From assembly GCF_024756255.1 (NCBI RefSeq), contig NZ_JANUHB010000003.1, positions 248,001 to 312,000 on the forward strand: a DNA stretch of 64,000 nt. The letters run 5' to 3'. The notes under the pieces are model-generated. The model did not search any database. It was not told where the DNA came from and saw only the letters and a program-made list of their open reading frames with translations. How positions within the stretch are numbered: position 1 is the stretch's first letter; every line of letters starts with the position of its first letter. Below are positions 17,256-25,589 of the stretch, one piece after another. This DNA comes from Massilia agilis. GTDB lineage: Bacteria; Pseudomonadota; Gammaproteobacteria; Burkholderiales; Burkholderiaceae_D. A program made the translations under genes and the position numbers.

Positions 17256-18395
17256 ATGCAAACTGTGACCACGCTCAAACGCCTGACCGTGCTGTGCGCG
17301 GGCACGATGTTGTGGGCCTGCGCCGACCTGTCGGGCAACTTCTCGCTGCCCGAGCAGGCCGCGCTGCGCCGCGCCGACGACGCCTACGCGCTCGGGCGCA
17401 ACTACCATCTCGCGCACAAATACGAAGACGCGGTCAAGGCCTACCGCGAAGCGCTGCAGGCCGACCCGCAGCACGTCAACGCGCGCAACGGCCTGGCCAC
17501 GATCTATGCCGAGCGGCGCGCGTTTGCGCAGGCCATTCCGATCTGGCGCGGCCTGACGGAAAAGCTGACGCTGGCCTCCGGCCCCGGCAGCGCCTACCTG
17601 TTCAGCAACCTGGGCTACGCCTACTTCCTCAACGGCGACTACGCCAGCGCGGTGACCGCCCTGGAAAAGGCGTGCCTGCTCGACCCGCTCAGCTACCGCG
17701 CCTGGCACCACCTGGGCGAAAGCCTGCAAAAGCTCGGCCAGGAAGAGCGCGCGCAGCAGATGTTCCGCCAAGCGCAAGCGCTGCAGCAGCACGACCTGCG
17801 CGAAGACACCAAGGCCAGCGGCGGCACCACCGTGGCCGCGATCGACGAAGCGGTCAAGACCCGCGAGCGCGGCCCGGAATGGCCGGCTGTGGACGTGCTG
17901 CAGTCGCAGAACGGCATGCTGGAACTGCGGCGCGTGGCCACGGTTGCTGCGGTCGCGCCTGTGGAGCCGGCTGCAGCGCCGCAAAAGCCGGAGCCAGCCC
18001 CTGCCGCGCAGCCGGAAGTGGCCCCGCTGCCTGCCTTGGCTGCCCCGGCGCAATCGGCCCTGCTCGAGATCCGCAACGGCAACGGCGTGAACGGAATGGC
18101 GCGCACGCTGTCGCGCCAGATGGGCGATCCGGACTTTAAGGTGGTGCGCCTAACCAACGAGAAAGGCTTCGGCGTCAAGCAAACGCGCGTGGAATACCAG
18201 TTTGGCTTTCGCGCCGCGGCCGAACGGCTCGCGCAGCGCTTCGAGAACGCCTCGGTGGTCGAGGTAAGCAACTGCAAGAAGACCGACATGCGCCTGGTGC
18301 TCGGCCGCGACGTGGCCACGCCCAAGTTTGCGCTGCGGCCGATGCCGGCGGCCGCCAATACGGTGGCGGTGGTGGAGGGCGGCGCACTGCCGTAA
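17256..18395 (+). CDS. tadD: TadD-like TPR protein with C-terminal LytR_C domain
   Basis: 379 residues. A signal sequence ends in LWAC, a plausible lipobox. TPR repeats follow (about residues 45-190; for example YEDAVKAYREALQADPQHV and SYRAWHHLGESLQKLGQ). After a Pro/Ala-rich linker (about 225-265), residues about 268-350 match a LytR_C-type domain, beginning LLEIRNGNGVNGMARTLSRQ. TadD is the TPR lipoprotein of Tad machines; the extra domain suggests a cell-envelope contact. The domain call is from memory of the motif. It is the last gene of the locus. Confidence 0.85.
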   Translation: MQTVTTLKRLTVLCAGTMLWACADLSGNFSLPEQAALRRADDAYALGRNYHLAHKYEDAVKAYREALQADPQHVNARNGLATIYAERRAFAQAIPIWRGLTEKLTLASGPGSAYLFSNLGYAYFLNGDYASAVTALEKACLLDPLSYRAWHHLGESLQKLGQEERAQQMFRQAQALQQHDLREDTKASGGTTVAAIDEAVKTRERGPEWPAVDVLQSQNGMLELRRVATVAAVAPVEPAAAPQKPEPAPAAQPEVAPLPALAAPAQSALLEIRNGNGVNGMARTLSRQMGDPDFKVVRLTNEKGFGVKQTRVEYQFGFRAAAERLAQRFENASVVEVSNCKKTDMRLVLGRDVATPKFALRPMPAAANTVAVVEGGALP

Positions 18396-18492
18396 ATAAA
18401 CGGTGTGCCGCGCGCGCCACAATGTCATGAGTTGTGCGGCGGGCTCACGCTAAACGGCGTAGATTGAATGTCCGTTTTTCGGGAGCGATGCC

Positions 18493-18816
18493 ATGAAAAC
18501 CAAACAGCGCCTGACAGCCGCCTGCGCCGCCGTCCTGATGGCGGCGCTTGCCGCTTGCGCCCCGACCCGCACGCACGAGGGCACGGGCGAATACATCGAC
18601 GACAGCGTCATCACCACCAAGGTCAAGGCCGCGTTCGCGGAAGACCCGCAAGTCAAGGCGACCGAAGTGAAGGTCGAAACCTTCAAGGGCACGGTGCAAC
18701 TGAGCGGCTTTGTCGACTCGCGCCAGAGTGCTGAGCGCGCCGTCCAGCTGGCGCGCGAGGTGAAGGGCGTGAAGGCGGTGAAAGACGACACCGTCGTCAA
18801 ATCCGCCGCCCACTAA
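18493..18816 (+). CDS. BON domain lipoprotein
   Basis: 107 residues. Signal peptide with lipobox LAAC, then a single BON domain (about residues 35-105) with the typical DDSVITTKVKAAFAEDP and VQLSGFVDSRQSAERAVQLA segments seen in OsmY-like proteins. Predicted periplasmic or outer-membrane anchored, with a stress-linked envelope role in relatives. GGGAG precedes the ATG. It is monocistronic and followed by a family A palindrome. Confidence 0.9.
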   Translation: MKTKQRLTAACAAVLMAALAACAPTRTHEGTGEYIDDSVITTKVKAAFAEDPQVKATEVKVETFKGTVQLSGFVDSRQSAERAVQLAREVKGVKAVKDDTVVKSAAH

Positions 18817-18828
18817 GGGGCGTTTCAC

Positions 18829-18860
18829 GTAGGGTGGGCAGCTTCGCTGCCCACGCGTCC
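18829..18860. repeat. Palindromic repeat, family A (single copy)
   Basis: GTAGGG border followed by a perfect 8-bp stem TGGGCAGC (18835-18842) and GCTGCCCA (18846-18853), then CGCG. Same family as the copies at 33.3, 39.9, 52.0 and 55.4 kb, but here without an inverted partner. It could also terminate the BON gene transcript, though there is no T run. Confidence 0.8.
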
Positions 18861-18905
18861 AACCAGCTAAAACTAGCTCGCTTGCCCGAGCTAGCCGTGT
18901 GCCGA

Positions 18906-19670
18906 TCACTTCCAGCTGACCTTGCCCAGCCCGCTGGTGGTCGCATTGCGGGTCGCCGGGTTGCCATACACCGTCGCCGACCCCAGTCCGGACAGGCTCA
19001 TGTTCGCCGCCGTTTTGGCAAACACGGTCGCGCTGCCCATGCCCGACATCTGCAGGTCCACGCTGTCGGCGCGCAGGTTGTTTGCGTCCAGGCTGCCCAC
19101 GCCGGACAAGCGGCCATACAGCTGCTTCACGTCGCCGGTGACCGTCATGCGGCCTGCGCCGCGCATGCCCAGCTCCATCCGCTCCGCGCCACGGTTATCA
19201 AGCGTAAAGCTGCCGACGCCGCCGAGGGTGGCGTCGAGGTAACGATAGCGGGTGCTCATCGTCAGCGAGCCAGGGCCGTCGAGCGACACGCGCATCTTGT
19301 CGCCGGAGAAGCCGGTAATCGAGCTGCTGCCCACCCCTTGCGACACGAACTCGTCCAGGTTCGGCACGGTCAGGTCGGCCTGCAGCTTCTCGCTGCGCCA
19401 GTGGAAGTTGGTGTGGCTTTCGGTGTCGATGTCGAGCGTGTCGCCATGCTGGCTGGTGGTTACGCGCGCCACGGCCGACTTGTCGCCGGAAATGACCAGC
19501 GACGGCGTCGCGCCCTGGTGCACGTTCAGGCTCACCACGCCGCCGAGCTTGATCTTGGTAACCTTCGCGTCCACGGCGCGCGATTCGCGCACCTGCTCTT
19601 CAGCGAAAGCGGAATGGGTTGCCAGCGACAGGGTGGTGGCGACGAGGGCGGTACCGAGCAGTTTGTTCAT
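18906..19670 (-). CDS. DUF2807 (head GIN) domain protein, exported
   Basis: About 254 residues. A signal peptide ends at AHSAFA-type residues (about 1-23). The rest is rich in Gly and Ser with repeated short beta units (GVGSSSITGFSG, GPGSLTMSTRY, GVGSFTLDN, GMGSATVFA, GLGSATVYG), the pattern of the DUF2807 beta-helix-like domain. Function in this family is unknown; location is probably periplasmic or outer membrane. GGGAGAA precedes the ATG at 19670. Confidence 0.85.
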   Translation of the reverse strand: MNKLLGTALVATTLSLATHSAFAEEQVRESRAVDAKVTKIKLGGVVSLNVHQGATPSLVISGDKSAVARVTTSQHGDTLDIDTESHTNFHWRSEKLQADLTVPNLDEFVSQGVGSSSITGFSGDKMRVSLDGPGSLTMSTRYRYLDATLGGVGSFTLDNRGAERMELGMRGAGRMTVTGDVKQLYGRLSGVGSLDANNLRADSVDLQMSGMGSATVFAKTAANMSLSGLGSATVYGNPATRNATTSGLGKVSWK

Positions 19671-19796
19671 TTCGTGTTCTCCCGAAGGCGGTTTCGATGG
19701 GAGAACTATAGTCCCGCTCGGTTCAAGGCAGCCGGCAATTGCGATGAATTGCACGGATTGCGGGCTGAACGGCAAAAAGCCGGGACATTCAGGCGC

Positions 19797-20537
19797 TTAC
19801 AGGCCTCCGCCGCAGCGCAGCGTGGTGCCCGTGATGTAGGACGCGGCCGGCGACAGCAGCCAGACGATGGGCTCGGCGATTTCCTCGGGTGTGGCCGGCC
19901 GCTGCATCGGAATCTTGGGCGCCAGGCGGGCGGGGCGGTCCGGTTCGCCAGAGACGGTGTGGATGTCGGTGAGCGTCAGCCCCGGCGCGACCGCGCAGAC
20001 CCTGATTCCTTCCGCCGCGAGCTCCTTTGCTAGCCCGAGCGTGAACGTTTCCACCGCCGACTTGCTGGCCGCATAGTGCACATACTCGTTCGGACTACCG
20101 GTCGCGGCGGCGACCGACGACACGTTCACGATCACGCCCTTGGTGCCGGACCTGCGGAACGACTCGATCGCAGCGCGGCAGCAGTGCATGGTTCCGTACA
20201 CGTTGGTGCGGAAGACGTCTTCGATTGTCGCCGGGGCGGTCTGCATGAAGCTGGCCATCCGGCTGGTGATGCCGGCGTTGTTGACGAGCGCGGAAACCGG
20301 GCCGAGTTCCTGTTCAACCAAGGCGAACATCTGCGCTACCTGGGCCTCGTCGGCGGCGTCGGCCTGCACGGCAAGCGCGAGGCCGCCGTCTGCACGGATC
20401 GTGCGTATCAGCTCATCGGCAGCGTCGCGGTCGCTGCGAAAGTTCACGGCCACGGCGTGGCCCTCCGCGGCAAGCTGGCGCGCAACCGCAGCGCCGATGC
20501 CGCGGCCCGAACCAGTGACGATCGAAACGTTTTTCAA
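19797..20537 (-). CDS. Short-chain dehydrogenase/reductase (FabG-like)
   Basis: About 246 residues, a standard SDR. The Rossmann motif TGSGRGIG starts near residue 7, NNAG follows near 85, and the catalytic Ser (VNVSSVAAATG) with YxxxK (YAASK) lies near 135-155. An Arg after the second strand (NFRSDRD) favours NADP(H). I chose a TTG start at 20537 because GGAGG sits 5 bases upstream and the protein then begins right at the Rossmann strand. The upstream antitoxin-like gene is only 28 bases away, so they may share a transcript. Substrate unknown. Confidence 0.85.
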   Translation of the reverse strand: MKNVSIVTGSGRGIGAAVARQLAAEGHAVAVNFRSDRDAADELIRTIRADGGLALAVQADAADEAQVAQMFALVEQELGPVSALVNNAGITSRMASFMQTAPATIEDVFRTNVYGTMHCCRAAIESFRRSGTKGVIVNVSSVAAATGSPNEYVHYAASKSAVETFTLGLAKELAAEGIRVCAVAPGLTLTDIHTVSGEPDRPARLAPKIPMQRPATPEEIAEPIVWLLSPAASYITGTTLRCGGGL

Positions 20538-20565
20538 TGATTCCTCCTGCCCTGCGGGGCACTCG

Positions 20566-20748
20566 TTAATCGCCACTTGGCCGCTGTGCCTGAGCGAACG
20601 CCTGGGCGTGGGCCAGCAGATCGTCCAAGGTGAGTTCGCCCAGAATGTAGCGCCGCTGATTCTCCAAATCCTGCTCATCTGGAGTGAATCCAGATAGCGC
20701 GAAGCTCGCATTCATCCTCGCGACGTCCTGCCGGCGCGTTTTGCTCAT
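20566..20748 (-). CDS. VbhA-like antitoxin, no Fic partner
   Basis: 60 residues. The segment FALSGFTPDEQDLENQRRYI followed by LGELTLDDLL matches the VbhA-type antitoxin fold, in which the helix inhibits Fic-domain AMP-transferase toxins. No Fic gene lies on either side; the next gene downstream is the SDR. GGGAG 5 bases before the ATG at 20748 supports translation. It could be an orphan antitoxin giving immunity to foreign Fic toxins, or a leftover. Family call is from motif memory. Confidence 0.6.
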   Translation of the reverse strand: MSKTRRQDVARMNASFALSGFTPDEQDLENQRRYILGELTLDDLLAHAQAFAQAQRPSGD

Positions 20749-20861
20749 CACATCTCCCTTGTACCCAAGTTTTGACCGCTCGTTGGCAAGCCGTTGAGCG
20801 CGCCCAAGTTGCTATGAATATACCTCCGGGACAATGACCCGACAACAACTACGGAGGCAAT

Positions 20862-21092
20862 ATGGCAGCAGACTACTACCTGCAAATCGAAGGAATCAAA
20901 GGCGAGTCCGCTGACTCGTGGCATGCTGGCTGGATTGAGTGCACATCGGTGACTTGGTCGATTACGCAGCCCAAAAGCGCGACCGCGTCAACGAGTGGCG
21001 GGCACACGGCAGAGCGGGCCGAACTCAGCGTAATCAGCACCAGTGGCAATACCGCCGGCGGCTGGGATGCGGCCGCCAACAGGATCGCGTGA
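20862..21092 (+). pseudogene. Hcp-family type VI secretion protein, internally deleted
   Basis: 76 residues where Hcp normally has about 160. Residues 1-58 match the Hcp start (YYLQIEGIKGES, then GGHTAERAEL). The last 14 (GNTAGGWDAAANRIA) match the usual Hcp C-terminal tail. The middle, about 80-90 residues including much of the ring-forming barrel, is absent and the two ends are joined in frame near base 21040. The product could not form a normal Hcp ring. Its stop overlaps the start of the Rap1a-like gene, so it may now serve only to couple translation. Confidence 0.75.
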
Positions 21093-21478
21093 TGCGCGCC
21101 CTGATTGTGCTGGCGCTGTTCGTCGCGACACTGTCTGCTGCGGCGCAGACCGGGAAGCCGCCATGGATGACCGGCGAACGGCTGCTGCAACTTGTCGCCT
21201 ACCCGCCGACGGCGAAGGGAAATTTTGACCTGACGCCAAAGCAGCACCTCGACGCCGAACGCGCCCGCGCGTACGTCGAGGGTGTGCATGACAGCAGCGA
21301 TGGACAGCGCTGGTGCAACAGCAAGCAGGTTCCCGCAGGCCCGGATGCGCTGCGGGAAGCCGTCGAAATGAACCTGCGCAAACTGCCGCCCGACCAGCTC
21401 AAGCGCAATGCCGCGGACTTGGTGATTGAAACGTGGGCGAGCCGGTGGCCATGTACCGATCGTAGGGACGCGCGATGA
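21092..21478 (+). CDS. Rap1a/Tai-family immunity protein
   Basis: 128 residues. A signal peptide (about 1-20, ending SAAAQT) precedes a domain with the ARAYVEGVHDSSDGQRWC segment and a C-terminal LVIETWASRWPC, the pattern of Rap1a/Tai immunity proteins that protect the periplasm from type VI secreted amidases. Two cysteines suggest a disulphide. TGATG overlap with the hcp remnant. Normally an effector gene lies between hcp and the immunity gene; none is here, so this may be an orphan immunity gene. Confidence 0.7.
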   Translation: MRALIVLALFVATLSAAAQTGKPPWMTGERLLQLVAYPPTAKGNFDLTPKQHLDAERARAYVEGVHDSSDGQRWCNSKQVPAGPDALREAVEMNLRKLPPDQLKRNAADLVIETWASRWPCTDRRDAR

Positions 21479-21632
21479 GCCCCTTGTTCGCCATACTGAA
21501 GGCAAATCACATGGGCCGTACGGGCCAACGCAGGTCTACGAGAAGATTGGCCAAAAGCCCGACATGCAGAAGCGTAAAGTCCAAGCCTGTCGTGTTGCCG
21601 GATCTGACCCCGCTATTCTTGGGCTTGGCCAA

Positions 21633-22964
21633 TCACCGCCGACGAGGAATCCGCAGCTTCTTGACTCTATTTTTGCCTTGTTGAGCTTTCCGCTGCAGAA
21701 TTCTTGCTCTTGGCGTGTCGCCTGACATTTCTTTGATTTTCTGCGAAATCTGTTCTCTAACCCGGTGCGCGTAGTCATGAACGACCATGCTCATGGCTAG
21801 CAGGTCTGCACTGTCGCTTTCGAGGCACAGCTCGGCAATCATCATTGACAACGATCCTGCGGCGCACTCTGTCGCTACCTCGCAACCTAATGCAGGGGCA
21901 ACGTGGACGCCATCAATTGAGGTGTCGCGAAGAGTAATGCGTTTGAGAGTCGCTAGGGCACCACCGTGGACAGTACTGTTTGCCCACTTGTATCGTCGGC
22001 GCAAGGCTTCGAGCCCCACATGATGCTCCAGGTCCCGGAACGTGGTCTTGCTTCGGCCGAGTTCGATGGAAGCCCAACCATAATCCCCAACGAATGCGGC
22101 CCCGAAGCGATCGATCATTGCCGACACCTCCAGGCGTAGCTCGCGCATAGAGCGATCCGCGTTACGATTTCTGATCATTCCTGTCCTGCTGGCCCGGTCG
22201 GCTTCGCGAAGCCGCAACTCTTCAACCCGGTGATGGGAAAGGTACATCAACGCGCAACGATCGGATTGCTTCGCTAAGAAAATCGCAGTGACACAGATTT
22301 CATGGAGTGAACGCCACCTTGCCAGCGCACCATCCGCGTACCCGCCGCTGACCAGGATAATAATCTCTCCCACAACTTCGTACGCTCGGTCGACGAGCCT
22401 TTTCAGAGCAAACGCCGTATTTGGACTGGCGTAAGGGCCTTTGCGTAACTCGATCGCGGCACCGCTCCACTCCAAGACGATGTGTCTCTGAAAGTCCAAG
22501 CGTTCGAGTGCTTTTCCCCAAAGTCGCTGTACCAGTTCGGCTCGAAGTGCGTGCGCCCTTCTCAAATCTAGTGTGTGTTCAAGTGCATTGTCTGCGATGT
22601 GCTCACTGATAATGCCTGCTATAGCGCGAAGGGCCTCGGAAATGACAGCAGACATTTTTTCGCTCAGGTCTTCCTCGATGTCCGTTCCGATCGACCCATT
22701 TAATTCGTTGATCAGCCCCTGCACGGTTGCATGAACTTCCTCTTCGGTCTCGCCGAAAGAACAGGGCGCGCCCATGTCAACGGTCGCTACGTTGCCTTCT
22801 GCGCTGAGGATCGCATTTGTCAACTTCTCAAGGTCTTGGTCTAGAAGGCTTATGTTCCGCCTTTTCGCTGCTTTTCGCAGGAGCCTCGGGAGCAGCTGTT
22901 CTTTTGCTGTGACCTTGGCAACGGCGCGACTAAGGGCTGCTTGTATCCACTCTTTACTTTTCAT
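21633..22964 (-). CDS. DUF5677-like protein
   Basis: 443 residues, soluble. The central part (about 185-330) has the pattern of DUF5677 proteins: long helices with a hydrophobic stretch GEIIILVSGGYADGALARWR, then LHEICVTAIFLAKQ and a conserved KWANSTVHGG. The C-terminus is very basic. Function is unknown; relatives occur scattered in accessory regions. Base composition is noticeably less GC-rich than the core genes. The 154 bases between it and the Rap1a-like gene hold nothing I recognise. The start has a weak ribosome-binding site. Confidence 0.65.
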   Translation of the reverse strand: MKSKEWIQAALSRAVAKVTAKEQLLPRLLRKAAKRRNISLLDQDLEKLTNAILSAEGNVATVDMGAPCSFGETEEEVHATVQGLINELNGSIGTDIEEDLSEKMSAVISEALRAIAGIISEHIADNALEHTLDLRRAHALRAELVQRLWGKALERLDFQRHIVLEWSGAAIELRKGPYASPNTAFALKRLVDRAYEVVGEIIILVSGGYADGALARWRSLHEICVTAIFLAKQSDRCALMYLSHHRVEELRLREADRASRTGMIRNRNADRSMRELRLEVSAMIDRFGAAFVGDYGWASIELGRSKTTFRDLEHHVGLEALRRRYKWANSTVHGGALATLKRITLRDTSIDGVHVAPALGCEVATECAAGSLSMMIAELCLESDSADLLAMSMVVHDYAHRVREQISQKIKEMSGDTPRARILQRKAQQGKNRVKKLRIPRRR

Positions 22965-22985
22965 TTTGCGCTGTTAAGCTGGCGC

Positions 22986-23339
22986 CTATTTTTCGTTAAC
23001 TGGAACTGGTTGACGAAGGCGTGTTGGGCTACGCGGTGCGGCATAGCTTGGTAGGCGCGCCCCAGCGGCCTGATCGAGCGCTAACGAACACCCGCCCTGC
23101 GGATGCTGTCGCACCTGTCGCTCAGCGGCCGCCCCAGCGCCGTCAGGCCAAAGTCTTTGGCGCGCCCTGCGCGTTCCCTCTGAACATAAGCGGAGCCGGC
23201 GCGCTGCCGTGCCGACGTAGGAGACCGAATAGTTTCCGTCTGGCTGGAAGCTCGCCTTGGCTGAGAACTTTTCCGGCACGAGGCAGCCAGTCAGAAGAAC
23301 GGCGGTGGCGGCGACGGCAGCGATGGATCGCAACTCCAC
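22986..23339 (-). pseudogene. Lipoprotein gene, probably frameshifted
   Basis: The frame opens from a GTG with a good signal peptide and lipobox (LLTGCLVP) followed by FQPDGNYSVSYVGTA, which reads as real protein. After that point it turns into Arg/Pro-rich sequence unlike a folded domain, while other frames also stop soon. I infer a small lipoprotein that lost its reading frame, but a genuine short lipoprotein of 117 residues is possible. No clear ribosome-binding site. Confidence 0.4.
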
Positions 23340-23670
23340 AAAAAGAGGCGGCCAATGCAGTTTAGCGGAAACGGAAGAAATATTGCCAATAAAAAGCTAT
23401 TTGGGCTTAGATAAGCCATCCAATGTCGCTCGTCTGTAAGCTGGCGTGCGTCCCATTGATGGGCTGGCTTCTCTGGAATGGTCTGGTGTACCGGGAGTAG
23501 TGCCGGTGACTTCGCCGCCAAAGGTTGCGAATGAGCGTGATCGACAGGAGAGCGAGTCCGAATGCGTCGGATATCGAATTGCTGGTATCCGCAGCGGCTG
23601 CGACACGTGAAGCAAAGCCGATCTACTTCTCTTGCGTCCATGGGGCTGTGACTGACTCGTTCCCCTACCG
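23340..23670. other. Gap with only a doubtful 47-codon frame
   Basis: Sequence between the lipoprotein remnant and the membrane protein gene. The only protein-like frame is on the plus strand at 23531-23674 (47 residues, opening MSVIDRRASPNASD), with a weak AAAGGT upstream; it overlaps the end of the neighbouring gene by 4 bases. I see no repeat or RNA gene. Probably decayed DNA. Confidence 0.35.
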
Positions 23671-24324
23671 CTAGGCAGGTTGCTTATTCCTTATCATAAA
23701 CCTACGTACCTTTTGCGCGAAAGCGATAACGATAGCCGGTGTCGCTTCCTTCACTCCCCGGACCCAGCCTACGGTGTTTCGATAAAACGAAAGGAACGAA
23801 AAGGCAAACACCAGCAGGAAGAGACAGACGGCGATGAGAGCCAATCCCACGGCCAATTCAGCGTGAGGCCAGCCATTGACCATTCCAACGATCGCGAAAG
23901 CTATGCCGACACCAGATGCTACGGCGAATGACTTGACTACGAACCAGACGAAGAACGCGACGCTGCCTTCAACGAAGAAGAGATTTTTTGCGCAGCCGAA
24001 GAGACCACTCAGCAGATAGGTGAGTATCTGAGGTACAAGTACGAGTGAGATCAACGCGGCAGCAAGAACAACGTCGGATTTTAGGTCAATGAAGAAAGTT
24101 AGTATGGCGGCCAATATATCTCCGGCCTTACCATGACTCTGGCCCGCTTTGTCGATTGCTCCGATTTGTATCGCAAGCATCCCAAGTAGCGCAGTCGCAG
24201 TGACCGACAGGGAGAAGAAGTACCAAACAATATTCAGGTCGCCTTGGTGATTCTTCACAAGGGAACGCGCCGAGACATAGATCATATAAATCATTAGCAA
24301 GAGGAGCAGAATCGCAAGGACCAT
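23671..24324 (-). CDS. Multi-pass membrane protein, unknown family
   Basis: 217 residues with about five hydrophobic segments (near 1-20, 33-55, 88-115, 120-150 and 155-180) and a basic C-terminal tail of ~40 residues. I do not recognise the family. It begins 41 bases after the end of the PD-(D/E)XK-like gene on the same strand, so the two probably form one transcript. In defence systems such a small membrane protein can be the killing effector; here that is only a hypothesis. Composition is less GC-rich than core genes. Confidence 0.6.
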   Translation of the reverse strand: MVLAILLLLLMIYMIYVSARSLVKNHQGDLNIVWYFFSLSVTATALLGMLAIQIGAIDKAGQSHGKAGDILAAILTFFIDLKSDVVLAAALISLVLVPQILTYLLSGLFGCAKNLFFVEGSVAFFVWFVVKSFAVASGVGIAFAIVGMVNGWPHAELAVGLALIAVCLFLLVFAFSFLSFYRNTVGWVRGVKEATPAIVIAFAQKVRRFMIRNKQPA

Positions 24325-24365
24325 GGTTGTCTTTCTTATCCAGAGTATGTCAAAACGGACACATC

Positions 24366-25556
24366 TTAGCGCGGTGCTGGCCGACTGCGGATGTGAACCG
24401 AACCTGTCTCAAAAAATCGTTCGCATCGCTTGATCAAGTTATAGTCGAGCAGTCTAGCGTCACCGTTACTGCATTTGAGCATTGTCACGAGTTCACGCAG
24501 ATCGAGAACATGAAAAAAGTCACCCGTTGTCAGCATCGCCGCCCCTAATGATTCCTCTATCGTCCGCCAGTCCCCTTCATGCATCAGGTCGGAAAGGAGA
24601 ACAATGCAATGAATCGGTCGGTCCAAAATAAATGAAACGGTGTTGCCGTGTCGGTCCGTGATTCTCTCGCCTCGCTTCGCGGCCTTCGAAGCGCCAATGA
24701 GCTGATCGATTGCTTTCCTCGTTTGCTTTTGTATTCCGCTTAACCGACGTTGCCGAGTTCGATCAAATCCAGCGGTGAGGATTGACAAGTCTTTGGCTTC
24801 AATAAAGAAACTGCCATACTCGTAGGAGGCGGCGACGTCAACCAGCTCGCGTTGCTTTTTGCCGACCGTAACCTGTGGCGACCGGTGAAGAGTAAATGGG
24901 AACACCGATTCCAGCGACGCCCAAATTGCGCGCTCCAGAACACCGCCCTCATCGAGATCGTTCAGAACGATGCTTTGGGTGTCCCGCACACCAGGGAACG
25001 AGACAATATTCGACATCCATGGCCCGTGCGCTACAGTCGTTTCCAGCGCCCGGAAGTTTGCCGCATCCGTGACGCGCTCTTGAAGATTTGTGGCTGTACA
25101 AAATACGTCTAGAAATTCTGAAGCCGGCTTTGGGAACTCTCCCGCGTAGAACTCCTGGCGCATTGAGAGGAAATCGATGAGTAGGCGGCTATCATCATTC
25201 GTTATCCTACTATCCGCCCACGCTACGCATACATCCACCTCATTGAAGAGAAAGATCGGAGACTGCCCGGCAGCGACGATCCGGCGGAGCGTGGCATGTT
25301 CTTCATCATGGCGCTGTATCCTACAAAGTAACAGAGGTGCTTCGGGCACGTCATATACGCGCACACCGCAACAAAGGTATCTGTCCTGAACCGCGAAAAC
25401 AAAGCTGAGCTCCGCCCCAGCGACAAGTGCCTTCAACGTGCTTGTTGGTGCCTTGATGAGCACCGCGCTTTCTTTGCCGCCGTTGGCAGGAACGAACCAT
25501 ACACCTCCTTCTTCTCCGCGTATCTCGCAATAGACTCTGCTACTTGGAATGTGCAT
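24366..25556 (-). CDS. Unknown protein with PD-(D/E)XK nuclease-like core
   Basis: About 396 residues. No family recognised. Near residues 225-250 it contains KQRELVDVAASYEYG then SFFIEAKDLS: a Glu, an Asp and an EAK triad spaced as in PD-(D/E)XK nucleases and related sensors. A basic stretch follows (FDRTRQRRLSGIQKQTRKA). The N-terminal half may be a beta-rich recognition domain. I placed the start at the ATG at 25556. It leads a unit with the membrane protein downstream and lies beside a dead integrase, as defence genes often do. The nuclease assignment needs a profile or structure search. Confidence 0.55.
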   Translation of the reverse strand: MHIPSSRVYCEIRGEEGGVWFVPANGGKESAVLIKAPTSTLKALVAGAELSFVFAVQDRYLCCGVRVYDVPEAPLLLCRIQRHDEEHATLRRIVAAGQSPIFLFNEVDVCVAWADSRITNDDSRLLIDFLSMRQEFYAGEFPKPASEFLDVFCTATNLQERVTDAANFRALETTVAHGPWMSNIVSFPGVRDTQSIVLNDLDEGGVLERAIWASLESVFPFTLHRSPQVTVGKKQRELVDVAASYEYGSFFIEAKDLSILTAGFDRTRQRRLSGIQKQTRKAIDQLIGASKAAKRGERITDRHGNTVSFILDRPIHCIVLLSDLMHEGDWRTIEESLGAAMLTTGDFFHVLDLRELVTMLKCSNGDARLLDYNLIKRCERFFETGSVHIRSRPAPR

Positions 25557-25589
25557 CGTATTGTCTTTCTTTCGATTGTTTTGCCAGAA

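Noticed and set aside
20862..21092. Functional type VI secretion Hcp as marker of a T6SS cluster
   Set aside because: No other T6SS genes are present and the protein lacks its core; it is a remnant only.
21475..21684. Protein-coding gene after the Rap1a-like gene
   Set aside because: The frame overlaps the end of the DUF5677-like gene, is Arg-rich, and shows no motif or ribosome-binding site.
22986..23339. Complete functional lipoprotein gene
   Set aside because: Signal peptide and first ~43 residues look real, but the rest reads as shifted-frame sequence, so I listed it as a probable pseudogene.
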